64,000 bases of DNA from Salipiger bermudensis HTCC2601 (GTDB lineage: Bacteria; Pseudomonadota; Alphaproteobacteria; Rhodobacterales; Rhodobacteraceae): contig NZ_DS022276.1 in the NCBI RefSeq assembly GCF_000153725.1, positions 2,714,853 through 2,778,852 of the forward strand, in the 5' to 3' direction. A model generated the notes under the pieces. The model saw nothing but the letters and a program-made list of their open reading frames with translations. It made no database searches and was not told the origin of the DNA. Both the position numbers and the translations under genes were made by a program. Below are positions 1 to 8,578 of the stretch, piece by piece. The first letter of the stretch is position 1, and each line of letters begins with the position of its first letter.

Positions 1-9
1 AACGGTGAG

Positions 10-1360
10 GTCCCAGGTCGTGGTGTAGCTTTCGGTGGCCATCGGGTTTCTCGGTAGGGTCGGGTTGCTGACACCAACCTGAACCGAGGGATGCCCCCGA
101 TGACCAAACCCATGATGGACCTGCGTGCGCTGGTAGAGAAGAGCGCCGATGCCGACCTGCTTCGCGAGATGATCGGCTTTGCTGCCGAACGGCTGATGGA
201 GTTGGAGGTCGGCGCCAAGACCGGTGCTGACTATGGTGAGAAGACCAGCGAGCGCCTGGCGCAGCGCAACGGGTATCGCGATCGGGACTGGCAGACCCGG
301 GCCGGCAGCGTCGAACTGCGCATCCCGCGCCTGCGCACCGGCTCCTATTTCCCCTCGTTCCTCGAGCCGCGGCGCTCTGTTGAGAAGGCCCTGACGGCCG
401 TGATCCAGGAGGCCTATGTCCACGGCGTCTCAACGCGATCGATGGACGACCTGGTGCAGGCCATGGGTGGCACCGGGGTGTCGAAGAGCCAGGTCAGCCG
501 ACTGTGCGAGGAGATCGACGAGCGCGTGGATGCCTTTCTGACACGGCCGATCGAGGGCGAATGGCCCTACCTCTGGATCGATGCCACCTATCTCAAGGTG
601 CGCCAGGGCGGCCGGATCGTATCGGTTGCGGTCACGCTCGCGGTGGGCGTCAACACCGACGGCAGGCGCGAAGTGCTGGGCATGGCGATCGGGGCCTCCG
701 AGGCCGAACCCTTTTGGACCGAGTTCCTGCGTGATCTCGTCCGCCGTGGCCTCAGCGGCGTGAAGCTTGTGATCAGCGATGCGCATGAGGGCATCAAGGC
801 CGCCACCGCCCGGGTCCTGTCCACGACCTGGCAGCGCTGCCGCGTCCACTTCCAGCGCAATGCGCTCGCCCATGCCGGCAAGAACAGCCGCCGGGTGGTC
901 TCGGCATTCATCGCCACGGCCTTTGCCCAGCCCGACCACGCGGCGGCGAAGGCCCAGTGGCGTCTCGTGGCGGACCAGATGCGCGGCAAGCTCCCCAAGC
1001 TGGCCACGCTCATGGACACGGCCGAGGAGGACGTCCTGGCCTATATGACCTTCCCGGCCCAGCATCGCACCAAGCTGCACAGCACCAATCCGATCGAGCG
1101 GCTGAACGGCGAGATCAAGCGACGCACGGACGTCGTCGGCATCTTTCCGAACGAGGCTTCGATCCGGCGCCTCGTCGGCGCGATCCTCATGGAGCAGACC
1201 GAGGAATGGACAGTCCAGCGCGCCAGATACATGACGCTGGAAACGCTCGCGCCCGTCTGCGATGATCTCGGTGTCAGTCTGCCTGCAGCGCAGAGCGACT
1301 GACCAGCTCGGCCCGCTCGAAAGCGCGAGGCCCATGAGGAGCTACACCACTTCCCGGGAC
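10..1360 (+). mobile_element. IS256-family insertion sequence, complete
   Basis: The two ends are imperfect inverted repeats of about 21-24 bp: the left end near 7-30 and the reverse complement of 1340-1363 share GTCCC, GG and the run GTGGTGTAGCT. A single transposase gene fills the inside. The right boundary is fixed independently, because the reading frame of the interrupted IS5-type gene runs cleanly up to base 1361 and then changes to unrelated residues. Only nine bases lie left of the element, so the target duplication and the rest of the interrupted gene cannot be seen. Confidence 0.8.
91..1302 (+). CDS. IS256-family (mutator-type) transposase
   Basis: This 403-residue protein has the length and layout of IS256 transposases, which move their element through a DDE active site in an RNase H-like fold. 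Likely catalytic residues are Asp164 in WIDATYLKV, Asp230 in VISDAHEGI and Glu336 in [13 protein letters not shown]; the last is the family signature. The C(x2)H element (RCRVHFQRN, about residue 250) is also typical. Several Met codons lie close together (91, 100, 112, 115), so the exact start is uncertain by a few residues. The gene has no frameshift or stop, so the element may still be active. Confidence 0.93.
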   Translation: MPPMTKPMMDLRALVEKSADADLLREMIGFAAERLMELEVGAKTGADYGEKTSERLAQRNGYRDRDWQTRAGSVELRIPRLRTGSYFPSFLEPRRSVEKALTAVIQEAYVHGVSTRSMDDLVQAMGGTGVSKSQVSRLCEEIDERVDAFLTRPIEGEWPYLWIDATYLKVRQGGRIVSVAVTLAVGVNTDGRREVLGMAIGASEAEPFWTEFLRDLVRRGLSGVKLVISDAHEGIKAATARVLSTTWQRCRVHFQRNALAHAGKNSRRVVSAFIATAFAQPDHAAAKAQWRLVADQMRGKLPKLATLMDTAEEDVLAYMTFPAQHRTKLHSTNPIERLNGEIKRRTDVVGIFPNEASIRRLVGAILMEQTEEWTVQRARYMTLETLAPVCDDLGVSLPAAQSD

Positions 1361-1519
1361 ATCATCCGGCGCATCCCGCCAGCGTAAGCCATTACGGTTT
1401 ATGAAGATAATCCCGCTCAGCACACGTCTATCATCGACGCGAGGCTTGCCGTGGGACTTCGGGAAATAGGGTTCAAGACGCGCCATCTGCGCGTCGTTCA
1501 GCCAGAAGAGATCAGACAT
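1361..1519 (-). pseudogene. IS5-family transposase, N-terminal fragment
   Basis: The first 53 residues (MSDLFWLNDAQMARLEPYFP, then the DDRRVLSGI and GLRWRDAP blocks) are the characteristic start of IS5-family transposases. The match stops at base 1361, exactly where the IS256 element begins; beyond it the frame reads IS256 terminal sequence. The catalytic part is missing and should lie upstream of position 1 if the gene was simply split. The sequence around 1566-1590 (reverse complement GGCTCAGGCCCCATTGAT) is probably the IS5 terminal inverted repeat. The gene cannot make active transposase. Confidence 0.85.
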
Positions 1520-1723
1520 GTCACCGCTCGTTTTCCGAACGCTGAATCACGCTGCTCAGGGAAAATCAATGGGGCCTGAGCCTACGTCACCGAAGATGGA
1601 AGCGTATCTCCACAAAGGCAGCTTGTCGTTGCGATCTCAGAGTTGAAAGCTTGGGAGTCAACGCTGTAATAACCCGATAGGGATCTTCATCGTCTGATTG
1701 CAAAGGCCTTAGGTCTAGCTCGT

Positions 1724-1745
1724 AAATGCTACCCAAATGATACCC
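1724..1745 (+). repeat. Tandem 11-bp repeat beside the tRNA-Phe fragment
   Basis: AAATGCTACCC (1724-1734) is followed directly by AAATGATACCC (1735-1745), one mismatch apart. The pair lies 70 bp from the tRNA-Phe direct repeat. Short direct repeats beside a tRNA attachment core are what integrase arm-type binding sites look like, but I have no independent evidence for that role here. Confidence 0.5.
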
Positions 1746-1814
1746 ACAGCCAATCGCGCTGCCACTACAGCCCAAGCGAGAGGGCATAACGCCTTGCTTT
1801 TGTTGGGTTTTAAT

Positions 1815-1863
1815 GGTGCCCGGGGGCGGAATCGAACCACCGACACGAGGATTTTCAATCCAT
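1815..1863 (-). repeat. attL-like direct repeat: 3' part of tRNA-Phe
   Basis: These 49 bases are identical to 39112-39160, the 3' part of the intact tRNA-Phe gene from the CCA end through the anticodon loop. The match ends abruptly on both sides: to the right the 5' half of the tRNA is absent, and to the left the flanks differ. Both copies have the same orientation. This is the standard footprint of site-specific integration into a tRNA 3' end, where the displaced original 3' end is left as a fragment at the far side of the insert. Confidence 0.85.
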
Positions 1864-2164
1864 GCTGCGGTCTGATCGAGTTCTTTGCATCAACGGTGTA
1901 GCTACGTAAATGCAAGTTCGCTTCCGGACGGAGTTGGGGGAGCTTTCGCGCACTTTGACTGCCGGTAGCGTGCCAGCTATTGCCCGAAGACAGCGTCGGC
2001 TTCGCCAGTGTCAGGCATGTCCGGAGTTGCAGCGCAGACGCATCATTTCCTTCGCGAAAGGGCTGCGCGCAGGTGCCTCGATCTATCTCGCGGCCGACCT
2101 GTTTCTATGAATCTGTTGCTCCCTCCAAAGCGTCACGGCGTTCCGGATACGCTTGGAACGGCCG

Positions 2165-3055
2165 TCAGGCTGGAACATCCGAATTCAGATGAAACATCAC
2201 CCGATCCACAAGCTCATCGATTATTGCAATGCGATGCGAGCCGCTCGGGCGGATTGCGTAGTAGGAGACCGGTATGTTCGGCGAGAAGGGGATCGTCACC
2301 AGCCCAGCATTCGCAGCACGCGTAGAGATTTCGTCCACGATGGCGACACCCATGCCTTCCGCGGCAAAGTGGCAACAGTTCAGCATCGATGTTTCGATTA
2401 CGCTCGCGGGAGCACTCATCGCTGTCGAAAGCGCGCTGTCGAAGGCGATGCGCACCGGAGAATTGCGGCCGGGGATCAGGATCCGTTCGTCGATCAGGTC
2501 ATCGGGAGTGCAGACATCCTTGGTTGCGATTGGATGTGACGGCGGCACCGCGACGACAGCAGGCATCTGTCGCAACTTCAGGGCCCGATCACTCATGCGC
2601 TGGCGCCGATAGACGAAGCCGATGTCATACTGTGCCTTCTCGACCATCTCCCAGATGTGTCGGCTGTTTTCGACGTCGACGATCAGAGGGACATCCTTGC
2701 GGTCCCCGATGACCTCTCGGATCGCGGTCTGCAGATAGGGGCGCACCAGCGACGTCACCGTGCCGATGCGGATGACAATATTCTTGTGCGCGCGAATGTC
2801 TTCCGCCGCCTGTGCGATCTGGTCGAGGCCGAGATACAGTCTCTCGACCTCGCGATAGAGCATGAGGGCTTCGGCGGTCGGATCCAAACGGGCCCCACGA
2901 CGACTGAAGAGTTGCAGGGCAAGGGTCTCTTCTAGATCCCGGACCAGGCGACTCACAGCCGGTTGGGTCACATGCATCAGGTCTGCCGCAGCAGTGATCC
3001 CTCCGCTCATCATAACGCAGCGAAACGCCTCAACTTGTCGGTGCTTCAAATGCAT
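2165..3055 (-). CDS. LysR-family transcriptional regulator of the nucleoside operon
   Basis: A 296-residue LysR regulator. The N-terminal winged helix-turn-helix covers about residues 3-62 (QVEAFRCVMMSGGITAAADL, then HVTQPAVSRLVRDLE); the rest is a periplasmic-binding-like effector domain. I place the start at the ATG of 3055 because GGAG lies seven bases upstream; an in-frame ATG at 3076 has no such site. It is read away from the importer operon that begins at 3189, and the shared 133-bp gap holds a palindrome, so it most likely controls that operon and itself. The effector is probably a substrate or product of the operon, which is inference. Confidence 0.9.
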   Translation of the reverse strand: MHLKHRQVEAFRCVMMSGGITAAADLMHVTQPAVSRLVRDLEETLALQLFSRRGARLDPTAEALMLYREVERLYLGLDQIAQAAEDIRAHKNIVIRIGTVTSLVRPYLQTAIREVIGDRKDVPLIVDVENSRHIWEMVEKAQYDIGFVYRRQRMSDRALKLRQMPAVVAVPPSHPIATKDVCTPDDLIDERILIPGRNSPVRIAFDSALSTAMSAPASVIETSMLNCCHFAAEGMGVAIVDEISTRAANAGLVTIPFSPNIPVSYYAIRPSGSHRIAIIDELVDRVMFHLNSDVPA

Positions 3056-3091
3056 CTTAGAGCTCCAGTATAACATTTGGTCATGATGTAA

Positions 3092-3102
3092 GTATCAGAT
3101 AC
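3092..3102. promoter_or_regulatory. Perfect 11-bp palindrome, candidate LysR operator
   Basis: GTATCAGATAC is a perfect dyad centred on one base and lies between the divergent LysR gene (start 3055) and the importer operon (start 3189). LysR proteins usually bind short interrupted dyads in exactly this position. There is only one copy and no footprint. Confidence 0.45.
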
Positions 3103-3188
3103 AATTTTATCGCAGCTGTGAAGGCCGCTAGCTTGCGTTTTGCCCGATGGGAGAAAGCGGGCACAAAATCGAACGGAGGAGTTCCCTG

Positions 3189-4739
3189 ATGAAACCTGTT
3201 GCCTTGGCCGCGCTGCTCGCGGCCAGCACCGCGCTCGCGCCTGCCGCCCTGTCAGCCCAGGAGCTGACGGTCGGTCTTGCCGCATCGACCACGTCGATGG
3301 ACCCGCAGTTCTACGTCGTTGGTCCGAACAGCGCCATGGCTCGGAACATCTTTGACGGGCTTGTGAACCAGGACGAGAACCAGCAGATCGTGCCCGCTCT
3401 CGCGACATCCTGGAAGGTCGTTGATGACACCACATGGGAATTCACGTTGCGGGAAGGTGTCACGTTCCACGACGGGAGCGACTTCACCGCCGAGGATGTG
3501 GTGGCGAGTATCAACCGCGTGCCCCAAGCGTCGACCAACAGTCCCAGCTCCTTTATGCCCTACGTCAAGGCGATCACGGATGTGCAAGCCGTCGATCCGT
3601 CGACGGTCCGCATCACCACCGACGAGCCAACGCCGCTCCTGCTGAACAACCTCAGCCGGATCGCAATCCTGCCGGCCGAGGCCGCCGAGACTACCACCGA
3701 GCAGATGAACTCGGGCGAGGGCGTGATCGGCACCGGGCCGTTCCAGTTCGTCTCCTGGGTGCCCGACAGCGAAGTCGTGGTTGAACGCAACGACGCCTAC
3801 TGGGCCGAGCCCGCAGCTTGGGAAGACGTGACTTTCAAGGTCTTCAAGAACAACAGCGCCCGCGTTGCTGCGATGCTCTCGGGCGACGTTGATATGATCG
3901 AGAGCATTCCCACCGCCGACACGCGTCGGCTTGTGGACGCTGACGATGTCGAAGTCGTCTCGGTTGCGGGCAACCGGGTCATGTATCTGCATATGGACCA
4001 GGGGCGTGAGGAATCTCCCTTTGCCACCGACGCCGAGGGCAAGAACCCACTGCGCGATCCGCGCGTGCGCCGTGCCCTGTCGCTGTCGCTGAACCGCGAG
4101 GCCATCGTCGATCGCATCATGGATGGGCAAGGGGTCCCCGCGGGTCAGCTCGTCCCTGAAGGCTACTTCGGCTATGACAGCGAGATCGCGCCGGATCCGT
4201 ATGATCCCGAAGCGGCGAAGGAACTGCTGACCGAAGCGGGCTATCCCGACGGTTTCGAGCTGACCTTCCACGCCTCGAATGACCGCTATCCCAACGACAG
4301 CCGAGTTGCACAGGCCATCGGGCAGTTCTTCAGCCGCATCGGCATCGACACCTCGGTCGAGACGCTGCCAGCGAGCGTCTACTTTTCGCGGGCATCGAAC
4401 CTCGAGTTCAGCTTCATCATGGGCGGTGCCGCGGTCGAGACAGGTGAGGCGTCGGGCGTTCTCGGGCCGTTGCTCGAGACCTATGGCGAGAGCGCCGGTC
4501 GCGGCAACCGCGGACGCTACTCCAACCCCGAGTTCGACAGCGCTCTCTCGGAAGCGCGCCAGACGCTTGACGAAGAAACGCGCCGCGAGCTTCTCGAGAA
4601 TGCGACAGAGATCGCCATGACCGACCTTGGTGTGATCCCGGTCTTCTACCTCGCAAACACCTGGGCACTTGAAGACGGTATCGACTACCCTGGACGCTCG
4701 GATGGCTACACGTTGGCCTATGACGTGCGGCCCGAGTGA
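3189..4739 (+). CDS. ABC importer substrate-binding protein, peptide/opine/nickel class (SBP family 5)
   Basis: A 516-residue periplasmic binding protein. A Sec signal peptide covers about residues 1-23 (hydrophobic stretch, cut after ALSA before QELTVGL). Family 5 hallmarks follow: LATSWKVVDDTTWEFTLREG, VTFHDGSDFTAEDV, GTGPFQFVSW and DPRVRRALSLSLNREAIVD. The ATG at 3189 is chosen because GGAGGA precedes it and the signal peptide starts there; the frame is open upstream to 3147. It is the first gene of the operon with permeases at 7606-9517 and the ATPase at 9520. The family is known for peptides, but the linked nucleoside hydrolases and ribokinase point to nucleosides or similar N-ribosides as ligand. 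Confidence 0.92.
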   Translation: MKPVALAALLAASTALAPAALSAQELTVGLAASTTSMDPQFYVVGPNSAMARNIFDGLVNQDENQQIVPALATSWKVVDDTTWEFTLREGVTFHDGSDFTAEDVVASINRVPQASTNSPSSFMPYVKAITDVQAVDPSTVRITTDEPTPLLLNNLSRIAILPAEAAETTTEQMNSGEGVIGTGPFQFVSWVPDSEVVVERNDAYWAEPAAWEDVTFKVFKNNSARVAAMLSGDVDMIESIPTADTRRLVDADDVEVVSVAGNRVMYLHMDQGREESPFATDAEGKNPLRDPRVRRALSLSLNREAIVDRIMDGQGVPAGQLVPEGYFGYDSEIAPDPYDPEAAKELLTEAGYPDGFELTFHASNDRYPNDSRVAQAIGQFFSRIGIDTSVETLPASVYFSRASNLEFSFIMGGAAVETGEASGVLGPLLETYGESAGRGNRGRYSNPEFDSALSEARQTLDEETRRELLENATEIAMTDLGVIPVFYLANTWALEDGIDYPGRSDGYTLAYDVRPE

Positions 4740-4754
4740 TCCGGAGCCGTTCGG

Positions 4755-5636
4755 ATGTCCTTTGAAGGAGTATTTCCTTACCTGGTCTCGCCGCTCAATC
4801 AGAGCGGCGAGGTGCGGGGCGATGTGATCGAAGCTCTGGTCGAACGCCTGATCACGGCAGGCGTCCACGGTCTGGCGCCGCTCGGCAGCACCGGCGAGTT
4901 CGCCTATCTCGATGGACGCCAGCGGTTGGCTGTGGCGAAATCTGTTATCAAGGCCTCGAGAGGACGCGTCCCGGTCATTCCCGGCGTGGCTTCGACATCA
5001 ACCGCGGACGCGGTTTCTCAGACCCGTGCAATGGTGGAGGCCGGGGCGGACGGCATTCTTGCCATTCTCGAGGCTTACTTCCCCATCGATGAGGATGGCG
5101 TCGAGGCTTATTTCACCGCGATTGCCGAGGCGGCCGAGGGGCTGCCGGTCGTGCTCTATACCAACCCGAACTTTCAGCGCTCCGATTTGACATTGCCTGT
5201 GATCGAGCGACTGAGCCATTTCGAGAACATCCGCTACATCAAGGACGCTTCGTCGAATACAGGTCGTCTCCTGTCGATCATGGAACGGACCAAAGGTCGG
5301 CTCGAGGTCTTCGCGGCCTCCGCCCATATTCCGACTTGTGTCATGATGATCGGCGGCAAGGGCTGGATGGCGGGACCGGCGTGCATCGTGCCGGAGCAGA
5401 GCATCGCGCTTTACGAAGCCGCGAAAGCTGGCGACTGGGGCCGCGCGATGGAGTTGCAGAGACCGCTTTGGCGGATCAACGAACTCTTCGCCCGCCATTC
5501 TCTGGCTGCATGCATCAAGGCCGCGCTGGAGCTGCAGGGCTTCGAGGTCGGTGATCCGGTTGCCCCGCAGAAGCCGCTTGGCGCTGCCGCGCGCGATGAA
5601 GTGGCTTCGGCGTTGCGCGACTTAGGGGCTCTGTAG
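4755..5636 (+). CDS. Dihydrodipicolinate synthase/N-acetylneuraminate lyase family protein
   Basis: A 293-residue TIM-barrel aldolase of the DapA/NanA family. The Schiff-base lysine is Lys163 in YIKDASSN and the general tyrosine is Tyr135 in VLYTNPN. The substrate loop reads PLGSTGEF, with Ser in place of the first Thr of the GTTGE loop of true DapA, so lysine biosynthesis is not assured. Its place inside a nucleoside uptake and cleavage operon suggests it cleaves or condenses a keto acid from the same substrate; which one cannot be read from sequence. It begins 15 bp after the binding-protein gene. Confidence 0.88.
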   Translation: MSFEGVFPYLVSPLNQSGEVRGDVIEALVERLITAGVHGLAPLGSTGEFAYLDGRQRLAVAKSVIKASRGRVPVIPGVASTSTADAVSQTRAMVEAGADGILAILEAYFPIDEDGVEAYFTAIAEAAEGLPVVLYTNPNFQRSDLTLPVIERLSHFENIRYIKDASSNTGRLLSIMERTKGRLEVFAASAHIPTCVMMIGGKGWMAGPACIVPEQSIALYEAAKAGDWGRAMELQRPLWRINELFARHSLAACIKAALELQGFEVGDPVAPQKPLGAAARDEVASALRDLGAL

Positions 5637-5675
5637 ACCCACAGGCTCGGACAACGAGATTCCCAAGGAACCAGT

Positions 5676-6641
5676 ATGACAATATCCACTCCCGTCATCT
5701 TCGATTGCGACCCGGGGATTGACGACAGCATCGCCTTGCTCGGTGCATTCGTCGCTCCCGAACTCGACATTCTCGCGATCACGCCGGTTTGCGGCAATCA
5801 GCCGCTTGATCGGACCGTGCGCAACGCGCTGCAGATCTGCGAGCTGGGCGGTCGTGCCGACATTCCGGTTCATGCTGGCTGCCATCGCCCTTTGTGCCGC
5901 GAGCCGATCCACGGGCAGTTCCACGGCACCACGGGTCTGGGGAGCACCGTGCTGCCCGATCCGAGCAAGACGGTCGAGCCGACCACGGCGGTTGAGGCAC
6001 TGATTGCGCACCTCGGTCGTGCAGCACGCGGAGAGCGCAGCAAGATCACGATGTGCTGCCTTGGTCCGTTGACTAATCTTGCGCTGGCGTTGCGGATCTG
6101 TCCTGAGATCGCCGGCGGCATCGACCGGATCGTGATGATGGGGGGGGCCTTTCGCGAGCCGGGCAACCGGACCCTCACCTCGGAGTTCAACATGCTTGCC
6201 GATCCGCATGCCGCGCAGATCGTGTTCGCGGCAGGAGTTCCAATGACGACACTCGGACTCGACGCGACCCATCAGGTCATGCTGCTGCCGGACCATGTCG
6301 CGATGTTCGCGCAGAAGAGCGGCCGTATCTCGCAGACCGTGGCGGAACTCATGGCATTCTGGGACCGCAACGACGTCCGCCGTTACGGGTCCCGCGGGGG
6401 GCCGCTTCATGATCCGCTCGTGACGGCCTGGATGCTGAGCCCGAACTTTTTCGAGAGTGCGCCCGCCCGCGTGTTCGTCGAAACAGAAAGCCCTCTCTGC
6501 CTCGGACAGACCGTGGCGGACTGGTATGGGAAATCGGGCGAGCCCGCGAATGTCGATGTCGTGACGAAGGTGGATGCGCAGGGGGTCATCGACCTCTACC
6601 TTGACCTGATGTCCCGCTACGAGGAGCGCGGCGCTGCATGA
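5676..6641 (+). CDS. Nucleoside hydrolase (IUNH family), first copy
   Basis: A 321-residue inosine-uridine-type nucleoside hydrolase, which cuts the N-glycosidic bond of nucleosides to free base and ribose. The calcium-binding DCDPGIDD motif is at residues 10-17, and the family blocks CLGPLTNLALAL, IVMMGGAF, EFNMLADPHAAQIVF and PLHDPLV are all present. No signal peptide is seen, so it acts in the cytoplasm on imported substrate. The stop overlaps the start of a second hydrolase, so the two are co-translated. The two proteins are clearly paralogous but divergent, which suggests different base preferences or a hetero-oligomer. Confidence 0.93.
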   Translation: MTISTPVIFDCDPGIDDSIALLGAFVAPELDILAITPVCGNQPLDRTVRNALQICELGGRADIPVHAGCHRPLCREPIHGQFHGTTGLGSTVLPDPSKTVEPTTAVEALIAHLGRAARGERSKITMCCLGPLTNLALALRICPEIAGGIDRIVMMGGAFREPGNRTLTSEFNMLADPHAAQIVFAAGVPMTTLGLDATHQVMLLPDHVAMFAQKSGRISQTVAELMAFWDRNDVRRYGSRGGPLHDPLVTAWMLSPNFFESAPARVFVETESPLCLGQTVADWYGKSGEPANVDVVTKVDAQGVIDLYLDLMSRYEERGAA

Positions 6642-7609
6642 CCGTCACGCGGATCATCATAGACACCGATCCCGGCGTGGACGATGCGGCGGCCATCTGG
6701 CTGGCACTGGCCTCGCCCGAGATCGAGCTTCTGGGCGTCACAACTGTGGCCGGGAACGTGCCGCTCGAGGCGACATATGCCAACGCCTGCCGCATCGTGG
6801 GTCTCTCCGGACGTGCTGATGTGCCGGTCATGGCCGGGGCGCGGGGCCCACTGCTGCGTGACCAGGTCTTCGGGAAATACGCCGCCATCGGCGCCTTTCC
6901 GAAAGCGTTGGTGCCCGACAGCGGCATGACATCTTCGGATGAGAACGCCGTGGCCTTTATCGCCCGAACCGCACGCGGTGCCGCCCGAGAGGGCCGTCCC
7001 GTCACGATCTGTGCCATAGGGCCTTTGACCAATGTTGCCATGGCCTTGCGGCTGCACCCCGAGGTGGCCCAGGGCATCGAGCGGATCGTCGTCATGGGCG
7101 GTGCATTTCGTGCGCTCGGTCACCGCACGCCATGGGCCGAATTCAACGTCTATGCGGATCCGCACGCGGCGCAGATCGTCTTGGGTTCCGGCGTTCCCAT
7201 AACGATGTTCCCGCTCGACGTGACTCTTCAGGCATTGTTCACGGCAACGCATATCGAAGAGCTTCGGGAGCAGGGAGGTGCGCCCGGATGCGCTCTGGCC
7301 CGCCTGTTGACCGAATTTGACCGCAGCGATCCCGAAAAATACGGTCGCCCTGGAGGACCGCTTCACGATCCCATGACAATTGCCTGGCTCGTCGCGCCCG
7401 AGCTTTTCTCGGGGCGGCGTGCAGCCGTGGGGGTCCAGGTGGGCGGGAGCACGAGCGGCCACACCTACGCAGATTTCAATGACAGTCAGGCACGAACCAC
7501 CGTCATGACGGATGTGAACGAGCCGGGCTATATCGCGCTGGTTGTCGACCGGATCGCGGCGTTGGGCGCCGCGCCGGAGAGAACCGCGCAGGAGGAGACT
7601 AAAAAATGA
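6638..7609 (+). CDS. Nucleoside hydrolase (IUNH family), second copy
   Basis: A 323-residue paralogue of the preceding gene, sharing its start (ATGA) with the upstream stop. The metal-binding motif DTDPGVDD is at residues 9-16; IGPLTNVAMAL, IVVMGGAFR, EFNVYADPHAAQIV and PLHDPMTIAW match the family in order. No export signal. Free ribose released by this enzyme would be phosphorylated by the ribokinase at the operon end. Two tandem hydrolases in one transport operon is an unusual dose of this activity. Confidence 0.93.
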   Translation: MTVTRIIIDTDPGVDDAAAIWLALASPEIELLGVTTVAGNVPLEATYANACRIVGLSGRADVPVMAGARGPLLRDQVFGKYAAIGAFPKALVPDSGMTSSDENAVAFIARTARGAAREGRPVTICAIGPLTNVAMALRLHPEVAQGIERIVVMGGAFRALGHRTPWAEFNVYADPHAAQIVLGSGVPITMFPLDVTLQALFTATHIEELREQGGAPGCALARLLTEFDRSDPEKYGRPGGPLHDPMTIAWLVAPELFSGRRAAVGVQVGGSTSGHTYADFNDSQARTTVMTDVNEPGYIALVVDRIAALGAAPERTAQEETKK

Positions 7610-8577
7610 GCGGATACCTGTTCAGCCGACTACTTCAGACCGCCGTGACGCTGTTCGTCATGTCGGTGCTGGTCTTCGGCGGCCTGCACATGGTGGGCAA
7701 CCCAGTGGACGTGCTGTTGAGCCCCACCGCAACACCTGCGGAACGTCTTGAAGTGATCAAGTCCTTCGGCCTCGACCGGCCCGTGTGGGAGCAATACTGG
7801 ATCTTCCTCAAGAACGCGCTCACCGGAAATCTCGGCAATTCCTTCGTGTTCAACCAGCCTGCGCTGGACCTGATCCTGCAGCGGATGCCGGCAACTCTGG
7901 AGCTGGCTGCTGCTGCCTTGCTCATGGCGCTGGTGCTGGGCATCCCGCTGGGCATTTACGCCGGGCTCAAACCTAACGGTTGGTTCGCCAAGTCGATCAT
8001 GACGTTCTCGATCCTCGGCTTCTCACTTCCGACCTTCTGGATCGGTCTGGTGATGATCATGGTCTTCGCCGTGCAGCTCGGATGGCTGCCATCATCCGGA
8101 CGCGGGGACACGGTGGATGTGCTGGGAGTGCCCGTCAGCATCTTTACAATGGATGGGCTCGCCCACCTTGCGCTGCCCGCCTTCAACCTGGCGCTCTTCA
8201 AGATCTCCTTGGTGATCCGGATTACCCGTGCAGGTGTGCTCGAGACCATGCAGCTTGATTTCGTCCGTTTTGCCCGGGCCAAGGGGCTGCCCGAAAAGCG
8301 CATCGTCACGGTGCATGTGCTCAAGAATACTCTGATCCCGCTCATTACCGTCATCGGTCTCGAACTCGGTTCGCTTATCGCCTTCGCGGTCGTGACCGAG
8401 ACGATCTTCGCCTGGCCCGGAATGGGCAAGCTGATCATCGACGCCATCGCGGTGCTCGATCGGCCCGTCATCCTCGCTTACCTCATGATTACCGTCGTGA
8501 TGTTCAGCCTCATCAACCTCGCCGTCGACATCCTCTACTCGGTGGTCGACCCGCGCGTCCGACTGGAGGGCAACTGA
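7606..8577 (+). CDS. ABC importer permease, DppB/OppB type
   Basis: A 323-residue inner-membrane permease. It begins with the MSGYLFSRLLQTAVTLFVMS helix typical of DppB-like proteins and has about six hydrophobic segments. The coupling loop that contacts the ATPase is seen near residue 215 (DFVRFARAKGLPEKRI). The ATG overlaps the stop of the upstream hydrolase by four bases, showing tight operon structure. It should pair with the next gene to form the membrane channel of the importer. Confidence 0.94.
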   Translation: MSGYLFSRLLQTAVTLFVMSVLVFGGLHMVGNPVDVLLSPTATPAERLEVIKSFGLDRPVWEQYWIFLKNALTGNLGNSFVFNQPALDLILQRMPATLELAAAALLMALVLGIPLGIYAGLKPNGWFAKSIMTFSILGFSLPTFWIGLVMIMVFAVQLGWLPSSGRGDTVDVLGVPVSIFTMDGLAHLALPAFNLALFKISLVIRITRAGVLETMQLDFVRFARAKGLPEKRIVTVHVLKNTLIPLITVIGLELGSLIAFAVVTETIFAWPGMGKLIIDAIAVLDRPVILAYLMITVVMFSLINLAVDILYSVVDPRVRLEGN

Positions 8578-8578
8578 T

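Larger units (their letters stand above)
1520..2164. other. Intergenic stretch around the left att copy; no gene recognised
   Basis: This stretch holds the probable IS5 end (to about 1590), chromosome-side sequence with a tandem 11-bp repeat (1724-1745), the 49-bp tRNA-Phe fragment (1815-1863) and about 300 bp of island DNA before the LysR gene. The short open frames here (for example 1587-1787 on the minus strand and 1910-2110 on the plus strand) resemble no family I know. Confidence 0.6.

Noticed and set aside
430-1335. Antisense gene of 301 codons across the IS256 transposase
   Set aside because: Shadow of a high-GC gene; no motif, and the transposase frame has complete catalytic residues.
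3252-4868. Antisense gene of 538 codons over the binding-protein gene
   Set aside because: Arg/His/Asp-rich shadow with no family pattern; the sense frame has signal peptide and family blocks.
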